Shown here: positions 27,595-35,245 of the stretch, in pieces
Numbering within the stretch: position 1 is the first letter of the stretch
Layout of the letters: every line of letters begins with the position of its first letter
Origin: Parasphingorhabdus sp.
GTDB lineage: Bacteria; Pseudomonadota; Alphaproteobacteria; Sphingomonadales; Sphingomonadaceae
Assembly (NCBI GenBank): GCA_030373505.1
Contig: JAUCYS010000020.1
Coordinates: 1-43,378, forward strand
Direction of reading: 5' to 3'
Length of the DNA stretch: 43,378 bases
Program-made: the position numbers and the translations under genes
The notes under the pieces: generated by a model
What the model was told of the DNA's origin: nothing
The model's database searches: none
The model's input: the letters and a program-made list of their open reading frames with translations, nothing else

Positions 27595-28209
27595 TTAGAA
27601 ACGGAGGCCCGCCATGACCACGCCCTGGTGGCGCGATGTGTCGATATTGGGGACCAGCGAGCTGGTTTCATATTTGCCATAATCGGAATAGCGATATTCC
27701 AGACGCACGAACATATTGTTCGCAGAGGCTTCCAGTCCGCCACCGACGCGATATCCGTCAAGCTTGTCGGAGACGGAGAAGGCATTGCCGACATTGTCGT
27801 CATAGGACAATTTCGCCTTGGCGTTGGTATAGCCGCCCTTGACGTACAGCATGGCGTTCGGGTCGATCTGGTAACCGACGCGCGCGCCTGCATAAAGATC
27901 GCGTCCGGCGTTCAGGCTCGCTTTGTCGCCGGCGGTCAGGATATTGCGCTGCGACTCGCTGGCTTCCGATTCGGTATATTCACCTTCAAGACCAACGATC
28001 ACGCCGCCGAGATTCATATCATAGCCGATCACGCCGCCATATATTGTGCCCTTGTCATTGCCGTCCAGACCATTGGATTCGAGCTCGACGCTGTCGACGC
28101 CGAGGACGCCTCCGACATAGGGGCCAGTGAATGGGGTCGCGTCCTGAGCAAACGCCGGCGTCGCAACAAATACGCTTGTCACTGCTAATGCCAAAATGCT
28201 CTTTTTCAT
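27595..28209 (-). CDS. Outer-membrane beta-barrel protein (Omp25/porin-like)
   Basis: 204 residues: signal peptide (MKKSILALAVTSVFVATPAFA, cut after about 21) and an eight-stranded barrel of the OMP_b-brl type, with alternating strands such as GPYVGGVLGVDSVEL, VGYQIDPNAMLYVKGGYTNAK, and final VRLEYRYSDYGKY ... VMAGLRF. The terminal Phe is the usual outer-membrane assembly signal. AAGGA precedes the ATG by seven bases. Monocistronic with its own terminator. Confidence 0.92.
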   Translation of the reverse strand: MKKSILALAVTSVFVATPAFAQDATPFTGPYVGGVLGVDSVELESNGLDGNDKGTIYGGVIGYDMNLGGVIVGLEGEYTESEASESQRNILTAGDKASLNAGRDLYAGARVGYQIDPNAMLYVKGGYTNAKAKLSYDDNVGNAFSVSDKLDGYRVGGGLEASANNMFVRLEYRYSDYGKYETSSLVPNIDTSRHQGVVMAGLRF

Positions 28210-28670
28210 AACATATCCTTTTGTTTAAATTTGCCAGTTGGGGGCAAGGCGGGACATAGGAAACTCACCTTGCGCCTCAATGAACAACCGGGGTTCCAGA
28301 CAAAACATCTATTTTCTGTTGCAAATATAACGCGTTAATTGGCGTTCCGATGGTATCGCGCAGCCGGATTTCAATAGGTCAGAAAAAAAATAGAAAGGCC
28401 CCGAAATCGGCCCCCGGTCACTGCCCGGCCACCGGAAATCGCCCCCTCGCCGTGCCACACCCCGTCCCCCTCGCCGGTCCCTTTCGGCCTTTTCCATGAC
28501 GATCAGGCGCCCGCTTCAGAACTGTTCGCCGCGCCAAAGGCCCGGGTCACCCCCGCATTGGCCTCCAGCGGCGCCCATGTTCATCGACCAGCAATAATGG
28601 CCTGACCAATCATGGGGTTCATACGAGACATTGCCGGACAGCCCCCGTCCGGCCCATTTGAAGGAGCAAG
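28210..28670. other. 461-bp intergenic region between two envelope genes
   Basis: Divergent spacer. The part next to 28209 is the minus-strand leader of the barrel gene, with an A/T-rich stretch around 28320-28345. A run of eight A follows a few bases after 28381. The section 28420-28600 is G+C-rich without convincing ORF support. AAGGAG at about 28661 serves the OmpA-family gene. No RNA gene or strong hairpin seen. Confidence 0.6.
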
Positions 28671-29564
28671 ATGATGAACAACCTTTCCCCCGCACAGACC
28701 AAGGGCGTGCTGCTCGGCGCGCTCGCGCTGATGACCCCCGCCGGTGCCGCCGCGCAACAGGAAGCCAGGGAGGACATCATTGTCTCCGGGCAGCAGGACA
28801 CGCCCTATGCGGAACCGCAACTGGATCTGGCAGCGGCGCCCGCAGGGCCGGAGATCGAAGGCATTATCTCCGCGCGCGACGCCAGCCGCTTGCAGATCAC
28901 CAGCGACGACGGCAACCGGACCGTCATCGCTCTCAACGACGCCACCCGGATCAAGGCCAGCAAGGGCTTCCTCGGCCTGGGCCGGGAAACGCTGGCCACA
29001 GATGCGCTGCTCAACGGCCTCCCCGTCTCGGTCGAGACCGTGCAAGCCGGCGGCGAGCTGGTCGCGAGCCAGATCAGCCTGCGCAACAGCGATCTCAAGA
29101 CCGCCAATATGATCCACAACGGCACCGCCCAGGGCTTTGCCGAGCAGACCGCCGCCACCGAGGCGCTGCGCGGCCGCATGGGCGACATCGATCAATATAA
29201 TGTCAAGGGCACGACCAACGTCAATTTCGACACCGGCAAGGCCGTCCTGTCCGCCCAGGGCAAGGCCGATCTGTGCGCCACTGCCCAGGCCGCCGAAGCG
29301 ATGGACAATGCGCTGCTGCTGGTCGTCGGCTACACCGATTCCACCGGCAGCGACGAGCTCAACCAGCAGCTGAGCGAAAAGCGTGCCGGCCGCGTGGTCA
29401 ACTATATCCAGCAGCAATGCGGCTGGAAGCCCTACCGCATGCTGACCCCCACCGGCATGGCGAAAGCCGATCCGCTGGCCAGCAATGACACAGCGGAAGG
29501 CAAGGCCCAGAACCGCCGGGTGGCGGTCAATATCCTGGTCAGCAAGGGCCTCGACGGCCTGTAA
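28671..29564 (+). CDS. OmpA-family peptidoglycan-binding envelope protein
   Basis: 297 residues. Signal peptide (about 1-27, ending AAAQ), a beta-rich N-terminal region (about 60-150) with ISARDASRLQITSDDGNRTV, and a C-terminal OmpA domain (about 178-295) with NFDTGKAVLSAQGKADL, GYTDSTGSDELNQQLSEKRA and the terminal NRRVAVNILVS. The Asp and Arg needed for DAP binding (TD and RA motifs) are present. Start 28671 or the next codon 28674 (better spaced from AAGGAG). No membrane barrel visible, so probably periplasmic. A perfect 9-bp hairpin (29572-29593) follows. Confidence 0.9.
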   Translation: MMNNLSPAQTKGVLLGALALMTPAGAAAQQEAREDIIVSGQQDTPYAEPQLDLAAAPAGPEIEGIISARDASRLQITSDDGNRTVIALNDATRIKASKGFLGLGRETLATDALLNGLPVSVETVQAGGELVASQISLRNSDLKTANMIHNGTAQGFAEQTAATEALRGRMGDIDQYNVKGTTNVNFDTGKAVLSAQGKADLCATAQAAEAMDNALLLVVGYTDSTGSDELNQQLSEKRAGRVVNYIQQQCGWKPYRMLTPTGMAKADPLASNDTAEGKAQNRRVAVNILVSKGLDGL

Positions 29565-29571
29565 ACCACAA

Positions 29572-29593
29572 GGGGTGCGCTGCGGCGCACCCC
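29572..29593 (+). terminator. Hairpin after OmpA-family gene
   Basis: Perfect 9-bp stem GGGGTGCGC / GCGCACCCC with loop TGCG, 8 bp after the stop. No T-run follows directly; a second GC-rich hairpin ending in TTTTT lies near 29628-29646 and may complete termination. Confidence 0.55.
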
Positions 29594-29750
29594 GACACCG
29601 CGGACCGCCGGATTTTCAGGCATGACAACGGGCCGGCGGCCGTTTTTCACAGGGTCCGCTCAACCGGCCTGGCGTTCGAAGAGCCGTCGGCATCTGGTTG
29701 CAAAAAACCGGGGAGACATATAGAATAAAAAGACACAGAGGGCCTGCAGG

Positions 29751-30092
29751 ATGCTCCAGTCTATTATCTCGATCGTGGCGATCATTGTGATGGTTGAAAT
29801 GTCGCGTCGTGCCGATGCCCGCTATCGCAGCGAAACGACATTGCCGATGCAATGGCTACTCGACGGCACGGTGATCAGAACCGCGCCGCGCCGCTTCGCC
29901 CTCGCATTTTTCCCGGCCTTGCTCGCCTTCGTACTCGGTGCGATGGTCGTCGCTTCCCTCATGCTCACGCCAAGACCCGGTGAGGAAGGCCTCGTAATTC
30001 CGGTGATCGCTTGCGTTGCGCTGCTATGCGTCGGACTCCAGGTTTTCTACCTGCGGCTGGTCGCAAAGTCGCTCGGCGGCTGGGGGAAATAG
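29751..30092 (+). CDS. Small three-helix membrane protein, unknown function
   Basis: 113 residues with a helix at the N-terminus (MLQSIISIVAIIVMVEM), an arginine-rich cytoplasmic stretch (MSRRADARYRSE) and two further helices (about 50-70 and 78-100). An AGG lies directly before the ATG and a GAGGG about ten bases upstream; the spacing is not ideal. I do not recognise a family. It converges on the aminopeptidase at 30144. Confidence 0.65.
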   Translation: MLQSIISIVAIIVMVEMSRRADARYRSETTLPMQWLLDGTVIRTAPRRFALAFFPALLAFVLGAMVVASLMLTPRPGEEGLVIPVIACVALLCVGLQVFYLRLVAKSLGGWGK

Positions 30093-30143
30093 TCCGTTGC
30101 AAGTCATAAGCGCCGGAGCGGCTATTCCCGGCAAAAACCTTCC

Positions 30144-31562
30144 CTACGCCCCGTATCGTTCCCGCAAATAGCGCCAGCTGGCCCGTAACCCCAGCGCTTC
30201 GCCGCCCTGCGGACGTCCCGGCTTTGCCGCCGGTCGCCACGCAAACGTATCGAAATGCGCCCACGGCACCGAATCCGGCGCAAATTTCTTCAGGAACAGC
30301 GCCGCGGTGATACAGCCGGCAAAGCCACCCGACGCGCTGTTCACGCAATCGGCGATCGGGCTGCTCAGCATCGAGTCATAGCCGGACCATAGAGGCATCT
30401 GCCACAGCGGATCGCTTTCCGCCTCGCCGGCCTGTAGCAGACCGTCGGCCATCTCGCGGTCATCGCAGAACATCGCCGGCAGATCCGGCCCCAGCGCCAC
30501 CCGCGCCGCGCCGGTCAGCGTTGCGAAATCGATAATCCGTTCCGGCTCGCTCTCGCCCGCCAGAGTCAGCGCGTCGCCCAGCACCAGCCGCCCCTCGGCA
30601 TCGGTATTGGTCACCTCGACGGTCAGCCCCTTGCGACTGTTCAATATATCGCCTGGCCGCAGCGCATTGCCATCGATCGCATTTTCGACCGCTGGGACCA
30701 GCAGGTGCAGCCGCACCGGCAGCCCGGCCTCCATCACCATGCGTGCCAGCGCGATCGCGTGCGCCGCGCCGCCCATATCCTTCTTCATCAGCAGCATGCC
30801 GGCCCCGGTCTTCATCGACAGCCCGCCGCTGTCAAAGCAGACGCCCTTGCCGACGATGGCAATCTTCGGATGGTCGGCCTTGCCCCATTTCAGTTCGATC
30901 AGGCGCGGAGCATGGGCGCGCATCGCTGCCTTGCCGACGCCGTGGATCATCGGAAAATGCTCTTCCAGCGTGTCGCCGCGAGTCACCTTCAGTTCGCCGC
31001 CATGTTTCTCGGCCAGCTTGTCGACAATCTCTTCCAGCCTGTCCGGCCCCATGTCGGCAGCGGGGGTGTTGACCATGTCGCGGACCATCGCGGTCGCCTC
31101 CGCCTGCCGCACGGCTTCGTCCTTCTGGGCGATCGCATCGCCGACCAGCAGCACGCTCGGCCCCTGCCGGTCGGGCAATTCCTTGTAGCGGTCAAATTCA
31201 TGCTGCGCGATCAGCCAGCCGAACAGCGTCCCCTTGGCGCTGGTCTCGTGCAGCCGATATCTGCCTTCGGGCAAGCCGCTGCCAAGCCTCGCCAGCGACC
31301 AGGAATCCAGCTTGTCATGGTCCGTGACGCCGACCACCACCGAAAAATCCTCGGCGACCGTCTTGTCATCGCTCCTGCTGCCCGCCCGGGGCAGCAGCAG
31401 AAACGTGTCCGGCTTGCCGGAAAACTGGCAGGCCGTGACCATTGCCCGGATCGAATCCGGTTGCCCTTTCAGCCAGTCTTCGAAATTGCCCGTATCCAGG
31501 ATCTGGATGGAGCGCGCGGTCTGGCCGGTATCGGCCTCGATCAATGCCTTAAAATCAGTCAT
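30144..31562 (-). CDS. Leucyl aminopeptidase family protein (M17)
   Basis: 472 residues. Two-metal M17 aminopeptidase: KGVCFDSGGLSMKTGAGM (first metal/Lys), KKDMGGAAHAIA, and the signature NTDAEGRLVLGDAL near residue 320, all ligands present. The N-terminal domain (about 1-160) is the variable one. Removes N-terminal residues from peptides in the cytoplasm. Not clearly pepA itself, as its N-terminal domain is divergent, so no symbol is given. Confidence 0.92.
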   Translation of the reverse strand: MTDFKALIEADTGQTARSIQILDTGNFEDWLKGQPDSIRAMVTACQFSGKPDTFLLLPRAGSRSDDKTVAEDFSVVVGVTDHDKLDSWSLARLGSGLPEGRYRLHETSAKGTLFGWLIAQHEFDRYKELPDRQGPSVLLVGDAIAQKDEAVRQAEATAMVRDMVNTPAADMGPDRLEEIVDKLAEKHGGELKVTRGDTLEEHFPMIHGVGKAAMRAHAPRLIELKWGKADHPKIAIVGKGVCFDSGGLSMKTGAGMLLMKKDMGGAAHAIALARMVMEAGLPVRLHLLVPAVENAIDGNALRPGDILNSRKGLTVEVTNTDAEGRLVLGDALTLAGESEPERIIDFATLTGAARVALGPDLPAMFCDDREMADGLLQAGEAESDPLWQMPLWSGYDSMLSSPIADCVNSASGGFAGCITAALFLKKFAPDSVPWAHFDTFAWRPAAKPGRPQGGEALGLRASWRYLRERYGA

Positions 31563-31601
31563 TTGATCGCTATAGCCAGAGATGGTGCCAAGCGCGAGGG
31601 C

Positions 31602-33104
31602 CTATTCGGCTGCAATGACCTCCGGCTCCCGCCGCCCGTCCGTCACAGCGACAGGCTTCGAGAAAACCATCACCCCGTCATCCACCGCCTTGTGTCGCAG
31701 ATTGATGATATCCTTGGGAAAATTCTGGTTGAGCTTCCACGGCTTGCGGTCGCCCTGTTTCGGCAGATGATCGATCGCTCGCTGGACATAGCCGGAGCTG
31801 AAATCGAGCATCGGCTCGGTGCCCATCGCCTCGCCGGCGGGCAGGGTCGGGGTCGCGATCGGCGTGCCCTTGCGGTCCATCATGTTGATCAGCCGGCAGA
31901 CATATTCGCTGGTCAGATCGGCCTTCAGCGTCCAGCTGGCATTGGTATAGCCCATCGTCATGCCGAAATTGGGGACGCCGGAAAACATCACGCCCTTATA
32001 GTTGATGGTCTGGCTGAAATCGACCGGCTCGCCGTCCACCGAAATAGCAGCATTGCCGCCCATCAGCATTTTTAGGCCGGTGGCGGTGACGATGATATCG
32101 GCCTCCAGCATCCTGCCCGATTTCAGCAGGATGCCGTCTTTGGTAAATCTCTCGACATGGTCGGTCACGATCGACGCCTTGCCCGACTTGATCGAATCGA
32201 ACAAGTCGCTGTCCGGTACCAGACACAGGCGCTGGTCCCACGGATTATAGCTCGGCGTATAATCGGCCATATTGACGTCCGGGCCCATTTCCTCGCGGAC
32301 CATCTCCAGCAGCCGCCCCTTGAATGCCGCCGGCTTCTTGCGTGCCAGATTGAACATGAACAGGCCGAGCAGCACGTTCTTCCAGCGAGTCAGCAGATAG
32401 GCCAACCCGGACGGCAGGAACTTGCGCAGGCGCAGCGCCCATTTGTCCTCGCCGGGCCGCGACACGATATAGGTCGGCGAACGCTGCAGCATGGTGACAT
32501 GCGCCGCCATATCCGCCATCGACGGCACCAGCGTCACCGCCGTCGCGCCGCTGCCGATCACCACGACTTTCTTTCCCGCATAGTCCAGCCCTTCGGGCCA
32601 GAATTGCGGATGCACAACCGTCCCGGCAAAATCCGCCTTGCCCGGAAAATCCGGATCATGACCCTCGTCATAGCTGTAATAGCCCGAGCACATGTGGAGG
32701 AAATTGCACTTCACGCTGCTCAGCGAGCCGTCGCCGTGCTGCAGGCTGACCGTCCACATCGCCTCTTCGCTCGACCAGCTGGCATCGATCACCTTCTGGC
32801 CAAAGCGGATCTTGTCCTGCAGGCCATATTCGTCGACCGTTTCATGGAGATAGGTCAGGATCGACGGCGCATCGGCAATGGCCCTGCGCGCGGTCCACGG
32901 TTTGAAATTGTAGCCCAGCGTATACATGTCGCTGTCCGACCGGATGCCGGGATATTTGAACAGATCCCAGGTCCCGCCCAGCCGCTCGCGCGCCTCGACA
33001 ATGGCAAAGCTCTTGCCGGGGCATCTTTTGGTCAGATGCACCGCTGCGCCGATACCGGACAGACCGGCCCCGACAATCAGAACGTCAAATATTTCATTTT
33101 CCAT
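31602..33104 (-). CDS. EthA-like Baeyer-Villiger flavin monooxygenase (copy 1)
   Basis: 500 residues. FAD site GAGLSGIG (Gly12, 14, 17), NADPH site VVIGSGATAVTLVP (about 182-195), and between them the Baeyer-Villiger fingerprint FAGTVVHPQFWP (159-170). The stretch YPGIRSDSDMYTLGYNFKPW closely resembles mycobacterial EthA. Inserts oxygen next to ketones or oxidises sulfur/thioamides in the family. An 18-bp perfect palindrome lies 12 bp upstream, probably a TetR-type operator. A second homologue lies at 33565-35094 beyond the PilZ gene. Confidence 0.92.
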   Translation of the reverse strand: MENEIFDVLIVGAGLSGIGAAVHLTKRCPGKSFAIVEARERLGGTWDLFKYPGIRSDSDMYTLGYNFKPWTARRAIADAPSILTYLHETVDEYGLQDKIRFGQKVIDASWSSEEAMWTVSLQHGDGSLSSVKCNFLHMCSGYYSYDEGHDPDFPGKADFAGTVVHPQFWPEGLDYAGKKVVVIGSGATAVTLVPSMADMAAHVTMLQRSPTYIVSRPGEDKWALRLRKFLPSGLAYLLTRWKNVLLGLFMFNLARKKPAAFKGRLLEMVREEMGPDVNMADYTPSYNPWDQRLCLVPDSDLFDSIKSGKASIVTDHVERFTKDGILLKSGRMLEADIIVTATGLKMLMGGNAAISVDGEPVDFSQTINYKGVMFSGVPNFGMTMGYTNASWTLKADLTSEYVCRLINMMDRKGTPIATPTLPAGEAMGTEPMLDFSSGYVQRAIDHLPKQGDRKPWKLNQNFPKDIINLRHKAVDDGVMVFSKPVAVTDGRREPEVIAAE

Positions 33105-33115
33105 GACGCCCTATT

Positions 33116-33133
33116 ACTGACATTAATGTCAGT
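33116..33133. promoter_or_regulatory. 18-bp perfect palindrome upstream of EthA-like gene
   Basis: ACTGACATTAATGTCAGT is a perfect palindrome, 12 bp before the start codon of the monooxygenase gene at 33104. The TGACA...TGTCA form is typical of TetR-family operators. No TetR gene is in the window, so the regulator would be encoded elsewhere. Confidence 0.75.
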
Positions 33134-33155
33134 TGGCAAGACGGGTTCGTACCGG

Positions 33156-33488
33156 CTATTCGCTGATCAGGGTCAGGCGGCGAAACAGGCCGGAATCAAG
33201 CTTGTCGTCGAATCGGCAACCGATATGGCCATTCTGGCACCAGATGGCGGTGGCCGGAATCGGGCTGCTCCCCTCGAACCGCAACCAGAGGCGGCTGCCT
33301 TCGGCAAAACGGGTCTTGCTGGCAACACGGCAGCCATAGATGGACAGATCAATCAGCTCGCCCGCCTTTGCCGTCCTGCCATGCTCGCGAATGGCGGCTC
33401 GCTGGATATGGACCTGATGGCGATAGCTCTGCCGATGCTCGATCAGGGCCGGCTCCACGGTGCGATATTGTGAATTCATGTAACCCAT
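33156..33488 (-). CDS. PilZ-domain c-di-GMP-binding protein
   Basis: 110 residues. The PilZ signature is present: an Arg-rich switch RQSYRHQVHI (RxxxR, about residues 19-23) followed by the second half DLSIYGCRVAS (D/NxSxxG). WLRFEGSSPIPATAIWC and HIGCRFDDKL are the usual following strands. ATG 33488 has GAGGG about nine bases upstream. It lies between the two monooxygenases, with the GGDEF-EAL protein 1.8 kb upstream. Binds c-di-GMP in known members; output here unknown. Confidence 0.88.
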   Translation of the reverse strand: MGYMNSQYRTVEPALIEHRQSYRHQVHIQRAAIREHGRTAKAGELIDLSIYGCRVASKTRFAEGSRLWLRFEGSSPIPATAIWCQNGHIGCRFDDKLDSGLFRRLTLISE

Positions 33489-33564
33489 TGTTTCATCCCT
33501 CGCGGGGAAACTAGTTTGCGTGGCTAAACAAAGGGTTAACCAGTCGTCGAATTCCGCCTCTCGA

Positions 33565-35094
33565 CTATTCCGCCGCTTCGAGCGCCGGCTCGCTATCGCC
33601 GGTCGCCTGATTTGAGTTGGGACCGTAAAACCGGATCACGCCGTCGTCGACCGGCTCGTTCAGCAGGACTTTTTTGTCGAACAGATAGTCCTGATTCAGC
33701 TTCCACGGCATCGCGGTGCTGTTGCGCGGCAATTCGTTGATCGAGCGCTGGAGATAGCCGGACGAGAAATCGAACAATTGCTCCTGCTCCAGTTCCTTGC
33801 CCAGCACCGGATTGGCAATTCGCGTCGCGGTCGCGTCCATATGGTTGAGCACCCGGCAGACATATTCGGAGACGATATCCGCCTTCAGCGTCCAGCTGGC
33901 GTTGAGATAGCCGAACACGATCGCCAGATTGGGTATGTCGGAGAACATGCAGCCCTTGTAATAATAATGATCGGGCCAGCGCACCGGCTTGCCATCGACC
34001 GAGAAGGCAACCTTGCCAGCCACCGCCAGTTTCAGCCCCGTCGCGGTGACGATCACGTCCGCATCGAGAGTCTCCCCGGATGTCAATTTGATACCGCTCT
34101 CGGTGACGGTCTCGATATGACCGGTTTTCAGATCGGCCTTGCCCGCGGCAATCGCCTTGAACATGTCGCCATCCGGCACCAGGCACAGCCGCTGCTCCCA
34201 CGGACCATAAGGCGGCGTGTAATCTTCCTTCACATATTTGTCGCCAAGCTCTTTTTTCATCGGCTTTTCGAGCTTGTCGATCACCTTCTGCGGATTGTCG
34301 CGCGCGATGCGATACGTGAGGTCCTGCATCTTCACATTTTTCCAGCGGGTGATGTTATAGGCCCATTTTTCGGGCATGATCTTGCGCAGGCTGTTGGCGA
34401 TCCAGTCTTTCGACGGCCGCGCTGCATACCAGGTCGGCGTGCGCTGCAGCATGGTCACATGGCTCGCCTTCTCCGCCAGCACCGGCACGATCGTCACGGC
34501 GGTCGCGCCGCTGCCGATCACCACCACTTTCTTGCCCGAATAGTCGAGATCCTTGGGCCAGAATTGCGGATGCACAACCTCGCCCTTGAAATTTGCCAGC
34601 CCCTCGATCTGCGCATCATAGGGATTGTCATAATCATAATAGCCGGCGCCCATATAGACGAAATTGGCGTATATGGTGACCTGGCTGCCGTCGGATTTTT
34701 CCGCCGTCACCGTCCAGCGCGCATCCTCGCTCGACCAGCTCGCCGACAGGACCTTGTGGCCAAAGCGGATATGTTTTTCCAGATCATGTTTCGCCTTGAT
34801 CCGGTGCAGATAGTTCATGATCGACGGCCCGTCGGCGATCGACTTCTGCTCGGTCCACGGCTCGAACTTGAAACCCAGCGTGTGCATGTCGCTGTCGCTG
34901 CGGATGCCGGGGTATTGGAACAGGTTCCAGGTGCCGCCGATCTCGTCGCGCCGCTCGACAATCGCAAAGCTCTTGGTCGGACATTTGTCGCGCAAATGCA
35001 CCGCCATACCGATGCCCGAAATACCGGCCCCGACGATCAATATATCGACCGATTCGATTGCCGTTTCCACATTTTCCGCGAATTTTGTCGCCAT
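33565..35094 (-). CDS. EthA-like Baeyer-Villiger flavin monooxygenase (copy 2)
   Basis: 509 residues from ATG 35094 (MATKFAENVETAIESVD); the open frame continues to 35355 but that extension is not family-like, and GGGAGAG lies just upstream of 35094. FAD motif VGAGISGIGM, fingerprint FKGEVVHPQFWP, NADPH motif VVIGSGATAVTIVP. Clear paralogue of 31602-33104 in layout and in YPGIRSDSDMHTLGF; probable substrate difference. Upstream, CGACCGGTT occurs twice (35135-35143 and 35161-35169). Confidence 0.92.
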   Translation of the reverse strand: MATKFAENVETAIESVDILIVGAGISGIGMAVHLRDKCPTKSFAIVERRDEIGGTWNLFQYPGIRSDSDMHTLGFKFEPWTEQKSIADGPSIMNYLHRIKAKHDLEKHIRFGHKVLSASWSSEDARWTVTAEKSDGSQVTIYANFVYMGAGYYDYDNPYDAQIEGLANFKGEVVHPQFWPKDLDYSGKKVVVIGSGATAVTIVPVLAEKASHVTMLQRTPTWYAARPSKDWIANSLRKIMPEKWAYNITRWKNVKMQDLTYRIARDNPQKVIDKLEKPMKKELGDKYVKEDYTPPYGPWEQRLCLVPDGDMFKAIAAGKADLKTGHIETVTESGIKLTSGETLDADVIVTATGLKLAVAGKVAFSVDGKPVRWPDHYYYKGCMFSDIPNLAIVFGYLNASWTLKADIVSEYVCRVLNHMDATATRIANPVLGKELEQEQLFDFSSGYLQRSINELPRNSTAMPWKLNQDYLFDKKVLLNEPVDDGVIRFYGPNSNQATGDSEPALEAAE

Positions 35095-35134
35095 GCCGTC
35101 TCTCCCAGCTTTTGCAATCTTATGCCATTGCTGG

Positions 35135-35169
35135 CGACCGGTTGCAATTGGCAATTTAATCGACCGGTT
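35135..35169. repeat. Direct repeat CGACCGGTT upstream of second EthA-like gene
   Basis: Two identical 9-mers 26 bp apart, with an imperfect palindrome (TTGCAATTGGCAA) between them. They lie 41-75 bp before the start at 35094, where a regulator or sigma factor could act. Function unproven. Confidence 0.5.
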
Positions 35170-35245
35170 AAGGAGGCCGGGTGATCGCGGTTTCTGGGCG
35201 CCCCGATATGCCGGCCAACATGTCTCCGGACAGCGGCAGACCTGG

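Noticed and set aside
28309..28497. 62-codon minus-strand frame in the intergenic region
   Set aside because: No ribosome site, Arg/Gly-rich composition, no family resemblance.
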